From contig NC_056039.1 of assembly GCF_004379255.2 (NCBI RefSeq), forward strand, positions 26,177,883 to 26,241,882: a stretch of 64,000 bases of DNA. The letters are read 5' to 3'. Of the stretch, positions 60,569 through 64,000 are shown piece by piece (the stretch's first letter is position 1; the number at the start of each line of letters is the position of its first letter). Below the pieces are notes generated by a model. That model did not search any database and had not been told where the DNA came from. It worked only from the letters and a program-made list of their open reading frames with translations. The DNA comes from Salvia splendens. Its lineage: Eukaryota; Streptophyta; Magnoliopsida; Lamiales; Lamiaceae. A program made the translations under genes and the position numbers.

Positions 60569-60769
60569 CTCCCTCCGTCCCATAATAGATGGCACACTTG
60601 AGAATTGACACGAGATTTTAGGAGATATTGTTTTGTGTATTAAGTGAAGATAGAAAATATTATATTTATATTAATGTCAAAGAGAACTTTTACCAAAAAA
60701 TGAAATATGATATCTTTTGTGGAACAAACTAAAATGGAAAGTGTGACATTTATTATGGGACAGGGGGAG
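60569..60769. mobile_element. Stowaway-like MITE
   Basis: TA at 60567-60568 and 60770-60771. Ends CTCCCTCCGTCCCATAATAG and its complement (TTATTATGGGACAGGGGGAG). Confidence 0.88.
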
Positions 60770-60771
60770 TA

Positions 60772-61203
60772 TCTATCTATTTTGTAAGTATTTTTTCTAT
60801 TCGACAAGGTGGGTCCCATTTTCCGCACTAACACCATTTCAACTTTTTATTTCTTATTTTACCAATTTTGCATTAAAACTCGTTAAGTCCACATCTAAAA
60901 TTTATTGTGGATATAGGTCATATTAGTAGTTGGCTCTGCTAATACATTGCATATCTTTTCATACCTGTACAATAATTAAGACTTTACAATAATTAAGAAG
61001 AGTTTTTATCAGTAATAAAACAAAAGTAAAGAAGTAAAGAAGAATTGAGAATAATAGAATCACATTTTTCTCAAAGAAAAGAAATAAAATAAGTCACATT
61101 CTAGTTGTAGTGAATAAACAATTGGCCAAATATATTTAACTTCTTCCCTCCAACAAAGACGTCATACATGTACTACAAACTAGATCATTAAACACAAGCA
61201 TAC
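60772..61203. other. AT-rich spacer
   Basis: No gene seen. The second exon expected for the Myb/SANT-like fragment to the right was not found. Confidence 0.5.
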
Positions 61204-61545
61204 CTTCACAATTACTGCCCACTGCTGGTCATCACAGTCAGTTTTGTGGTCTCCATTCAGATTAAAACTGACACCACTGAGCTTAAGGATATGTTTGAGA
61301 GAGTTATAACCATTTCTCCAAGCAGAAACCTTTGATGTGATATTAGGATTAACCTTCAGATCGGTTGTCGGAAACTCACGATGCAATGCTTCTACTAGTT
61401 TAAGAAGGTATCCAATGAGAAATCCATTATCTGTCGCTAGTAGAACCTCTTCTTCTCTATCATTCCAAATAAGTCGATTACAAATATCTTGAAAATCATC
61501 CATGTTGCCTAGAAAAACCAACGACGTCATGTTTGGACACGACAA
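61204..61545 (-). pseudogene. Myb/SANT-like domain exon fragment
   Basis: On minus, MSCPNMTSLVFLGNMDDFQD leads into a Myb/SANT-like domain (LKVNPNITSKVSAWRNGYNS, LKLSGVSFN, DDQQWAVIVK), ending at a GT donor after 61204. This resembles plant At2g29880-type Myb/SANT-like proteins, many of which derive from Harbinger ORF1-like sources. The stretch between EEEVLLA and DNGFLIGYL is shorter than in relatives from memory, as if about 12 residues were lost, and no later exon follows. It is probably a dead fragment. Confidence 0.6.
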
Positions 61546-62086
61546 TCACACATATAGTGAAAAACCCAAAATTTGAAGATTTAAGGAAGATTTGATGTAT
61601 GAAGTGTGTACATAACCTTCTTTTTAAAATTATTTATATAACATAATTCAATAACAAGAGTAACTGATTTACGATTACAAGACATAGTTCAATAACAAGT
61701 GTATACTGATTTACGACAGTAACTGAAGTTTGTTTACCTTTCAAAGAACAATGGAAAAGAACAAGGAGCCGCCGTGAGTATTAAGGGGAGAAAAAGAGAG
61801 CGAAATTTGGAGCAAACAATCTGCCGTGAGAAATAAGAGGGAAAAGAAGAGATACTAATTCTTTTTGCATACCACGTAGTGTAGTATATAGGAATTTAAA
61901 AGATTTGATTAGGTAAATAAACCAAGACAATTTAAGAATTAAATCAATTTAATTATCTCAAATTCATCATTGTATATTTATTTATGATTTCATAAGTTCC
62001 CTTCAAACAAAGTTGGCTTATTAAAAAAAATTAACTAGGGTAGCAAACATGTGTTATTAAAATCATATATTTCCCTAACTTGGCCC
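61546..62086. other. AT-rich spacer
   Basis: Presumed 5' flank of the Myb/SANT fragment. Nothing further is supported. Confidence 0.5.
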
Positions 62087-62089
62087 TAA

Positions 62090-62776
62090 GGGCATCAATA
62101 ACACCGGCTCGGTTTCAGGCCACAAGTCCCCTCCACGTCATCGTTCCTCTACAGTTGCGGCCCAGGTCCCAACTGCTCTAACCCTGCAGGCCACAACCCG
62201 GGCCGCAACTAATAAATGACACTATTCACAACTTCAACCTATTTTACACATAAAATAAAAAACACCGGAAATTTATAACACGGAAAAGTTAATTTTCGAT
62301 CGATTATTGAAAATTACAACATAGAAATCGTTGAACAATTATAACACGAGAAATTCATACTTGTAAAAATTAAAAACGACGAACAATTATAACACAAGAA
62401 ATTCATTTTTAATTCAAAAATAATAAATTATACACTAAAAAAAACTAAAAATTATAACATAAAAAATGCAAAAAAAAATTTAAAAATTAGAAAATTGCAT
62501 CCGACTCCCCTCTTCTACATTTCCTCCCTCTTCTTCCTCTCCCCCTCCCTCTTCTTCCTCAAAAAAATGCATAAAAATTCAGAAAATTCTCCTACAGTAG
62601 CGGCCCAACCCCCTCCGGCCCTCATCTCCATCGCCGGCCAGGCCGGGCCGCGGGACCATCACCGAGCCGCAGATGCAGCCCCGGGACCGGCCTGGGCCGT
62701 GACTCCACCTCCTCCAACGCTTGGGACGGGCCGGGCATCGCGATTTGCGGCCCGACCATCCGCGTTAACGATGCTC
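62090..62776. mobile_element. Harbinger-type non-coding element
   Basis: TAA at 62087-62089 and 62777-62779. Left end GGGCATCAATAACACCGG and right end CGCGTTAACGATGCTC are loosely inverted. Both ends are GC-rich and the centre AT-rich. No ORF1 or transposase. Confidence 0.65.
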
Positions 62777-62779
62777 TAA

Positions 62780-64000
62780 GAGCATCCCCAACCATGCTCA
62801 TGCCAAAGAGCATGGTTGTGGGCCCGACCCCACATTTATTAATTTTTTACTCCCTACTCTTCCCCAAGAGCGCAACACCCCATCCATGATCTTCCGCAAG
62901 GACATGCTCAAGGGTCCCACCATTCTATTATTCAATTTAAATAAAAATATTTCCACAACATTAAAATGCATTAAAAATATCCAAAATATTGTTACTAATT
63001 ACTAAAAATAAAAAATTTCATAATTAAAGACTAGAAATAAAAATTACATAATTTAAATCCTAAAAATTAAAAATTACATAATTTAAATCCTAAAAATAAA
63101 AAAATTACATAATTAAATTCATAAAAATTAAAAAACCTACAACTCATTGCCGAATTTAGCCCAAATGTGTTTGATTAAGTCATCTTGTAGCTCAGTGTGG
63201 GTCTTGGTATCGCGTATTGTGTGTCTTGTTTGGATCCTCTCGAGCACCGTCGTATGCATACCTCGGCTTGGGGGAGACCTTGCGGTTGAGCTTCCGGCTT
63301 CATCCTCGTCATTAAAGTTAGCCGTCATCGGTCCTTCGTCAGCTATAATCATGTTGTGCAAGATAATACACGTGTACATGATGTCGGCAATATTCTTAAC
63401 GTACCACAGCCGAGACGGGGCCCTCACAATGTTGAATCGGCCTTGAAGGACCCCAAAAGCTCTTTGGACGTCTTTCCGAGAAGCCTCTTGACACTGCGCA
63501 TAAAGAACCCATCTCGGGTCTTGCGGATTGTTGAGCGTCTTCACGAAAGTCGACCACCTTGGGTAGATACCATCGGCGAGATAGTAACCCAGTGGTTAGG
63601 ATTTCCGTTGACGGTGAAGTCGATCGTCGGTGCTACATCATTCAAAACATCATTGAAGAGTGGTGAAGAATAGAGCACGTTCAAATCGTTGTTGGATCCG
63701 GCCATACCAAAATATGCATGCTAACCATAGGCGGTAGTCGGCGACTGCTTTAAGGATAAGCGTTGGGCCACCGCCTTTGTGGCCGCTTAAGTGTTGGCCC
63801 CTCCAAGCATTCAGATAATTCTTCCACTTCCAATGCATGCAGTCAATGTTGCCAAGCATACCGGGAAATCCGTGGATTGTTTCGTGAAGATGAAGCAACC
63901 GTTGACAATCTTCGGTGGTAGGTGCCCGAAGGAATTCATCACCGAAAGCAGAACGAACGTCGTCGCAAAAAATTTTGAGGCATTCGATTCCAGTTGACTC
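62780..64000 (-). mobile_element. Harbinger-type element, family B, transposase-bearing, cut by window edge
   Basis: It starts GAGCATCCCCAACC right after the TAA (62777-62779) that closes the preceding element. The left 190 bp match those of the ORF1-only element at 45290. It continues beyond the right edge. Confidence 0.8.
63137..64000 (-). pseudogene. Harbinger DDE transposase, partial and decayed
   Basis: The C-terminal frame 63544-63137 has ARKDVQRAFGVLQ-type sequence (SRKDVQRAFGVLQGRF, catalytic Glu) and DIMYTCIILHNMI. The upstream frame has HGFPGMLGNIDCMHWKWKN (first Asp) and VADYRLWL. The two are joined by shifts between 63545 and 63730, where the second Asp block is scrambled. The 5' part is outside the window. 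Confidence 0.8.

Overview
The window is about 64 kb of plant nuclear DNA. It has spliced genes with GT-AG introns, plant PEX19 and BASS homologues, FAR1-type MULE transposase, chromoviral gypsy and copia elements, a TRIM, and many Stowaway-like MITEs with CTCCCTCCGTCCC-type ends. A eudicot is most likely. An asterid/Lamiales source is only an impression from the repeat style. No organelle, tRNA, rRNA or CRISPR features were seen.

Layout. 0-5.7 kb: a Mutator-like element (MULE) cut by the left window edge. It has a decayed Ulp1-like protease gene on + and, converging on it, an apparently intact three-exon FAR1-type transposase on -. Its non-coding parts carry arrays of TGCATTA spaced 21-22 bp. 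5.75-7.66 kb: a non-coding element with terminal inverted repeats, lying between two (TA)n tracts and filled by a 21-24 bp periodic TATCATT array. 9.1-11.05 kb: a Harbinger-type element with ORF1 only. 11.3-30.1 kb: remains of a BASS-family plastid transporter gene (-), split by copia-1, gypsy-1 and copia-2. One exon is present twice, one is missing, one is truncated and one is frameshifted. 30.1-35.4 kb: three further Harbinger-type elements. 35.5-37.0 kb: a TRIM and three MITEs. 37.6-40.95 kb: a complete five-exon PEX19 gene (-). 42-45 kb: a CACTA-like MITE and a non-autonomous MULE-like element with a 91-bp minisatellite. 45.3-53.0 kb: an ORF1-only Harbinger element split by gypsy-2. 54.4-55.3 kb: a truncated Harbinger transposase element. 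56.2-58.3 kb: an intact, intronless, hAT-transposase-derived gene (-), with seven Stowaway-like MITEs upstream, several of them nested. 61.2-61.5 kb: a Myb/SANT-like exon fragment. 62.1-64 kb: two Harbinger-type elements abutting across one shared TAA.

Only two host genes look functional: PEX19 (peroxisomal membrane protein import) and the hAT-derived gene. The MULE transposase also has a full open frame. The two most unusual patterns are (i) helically phased TGCATTA arrays around the intact MULE transposase, reminiscent of the motif clusters recognised by VANDAL anti-silencing proteins, and (ii) three Harbinger families in which ORF1 and the transposase ORF sit on separate elements that share ends. 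All gene models here were read by eye; no alignments or searches were run.
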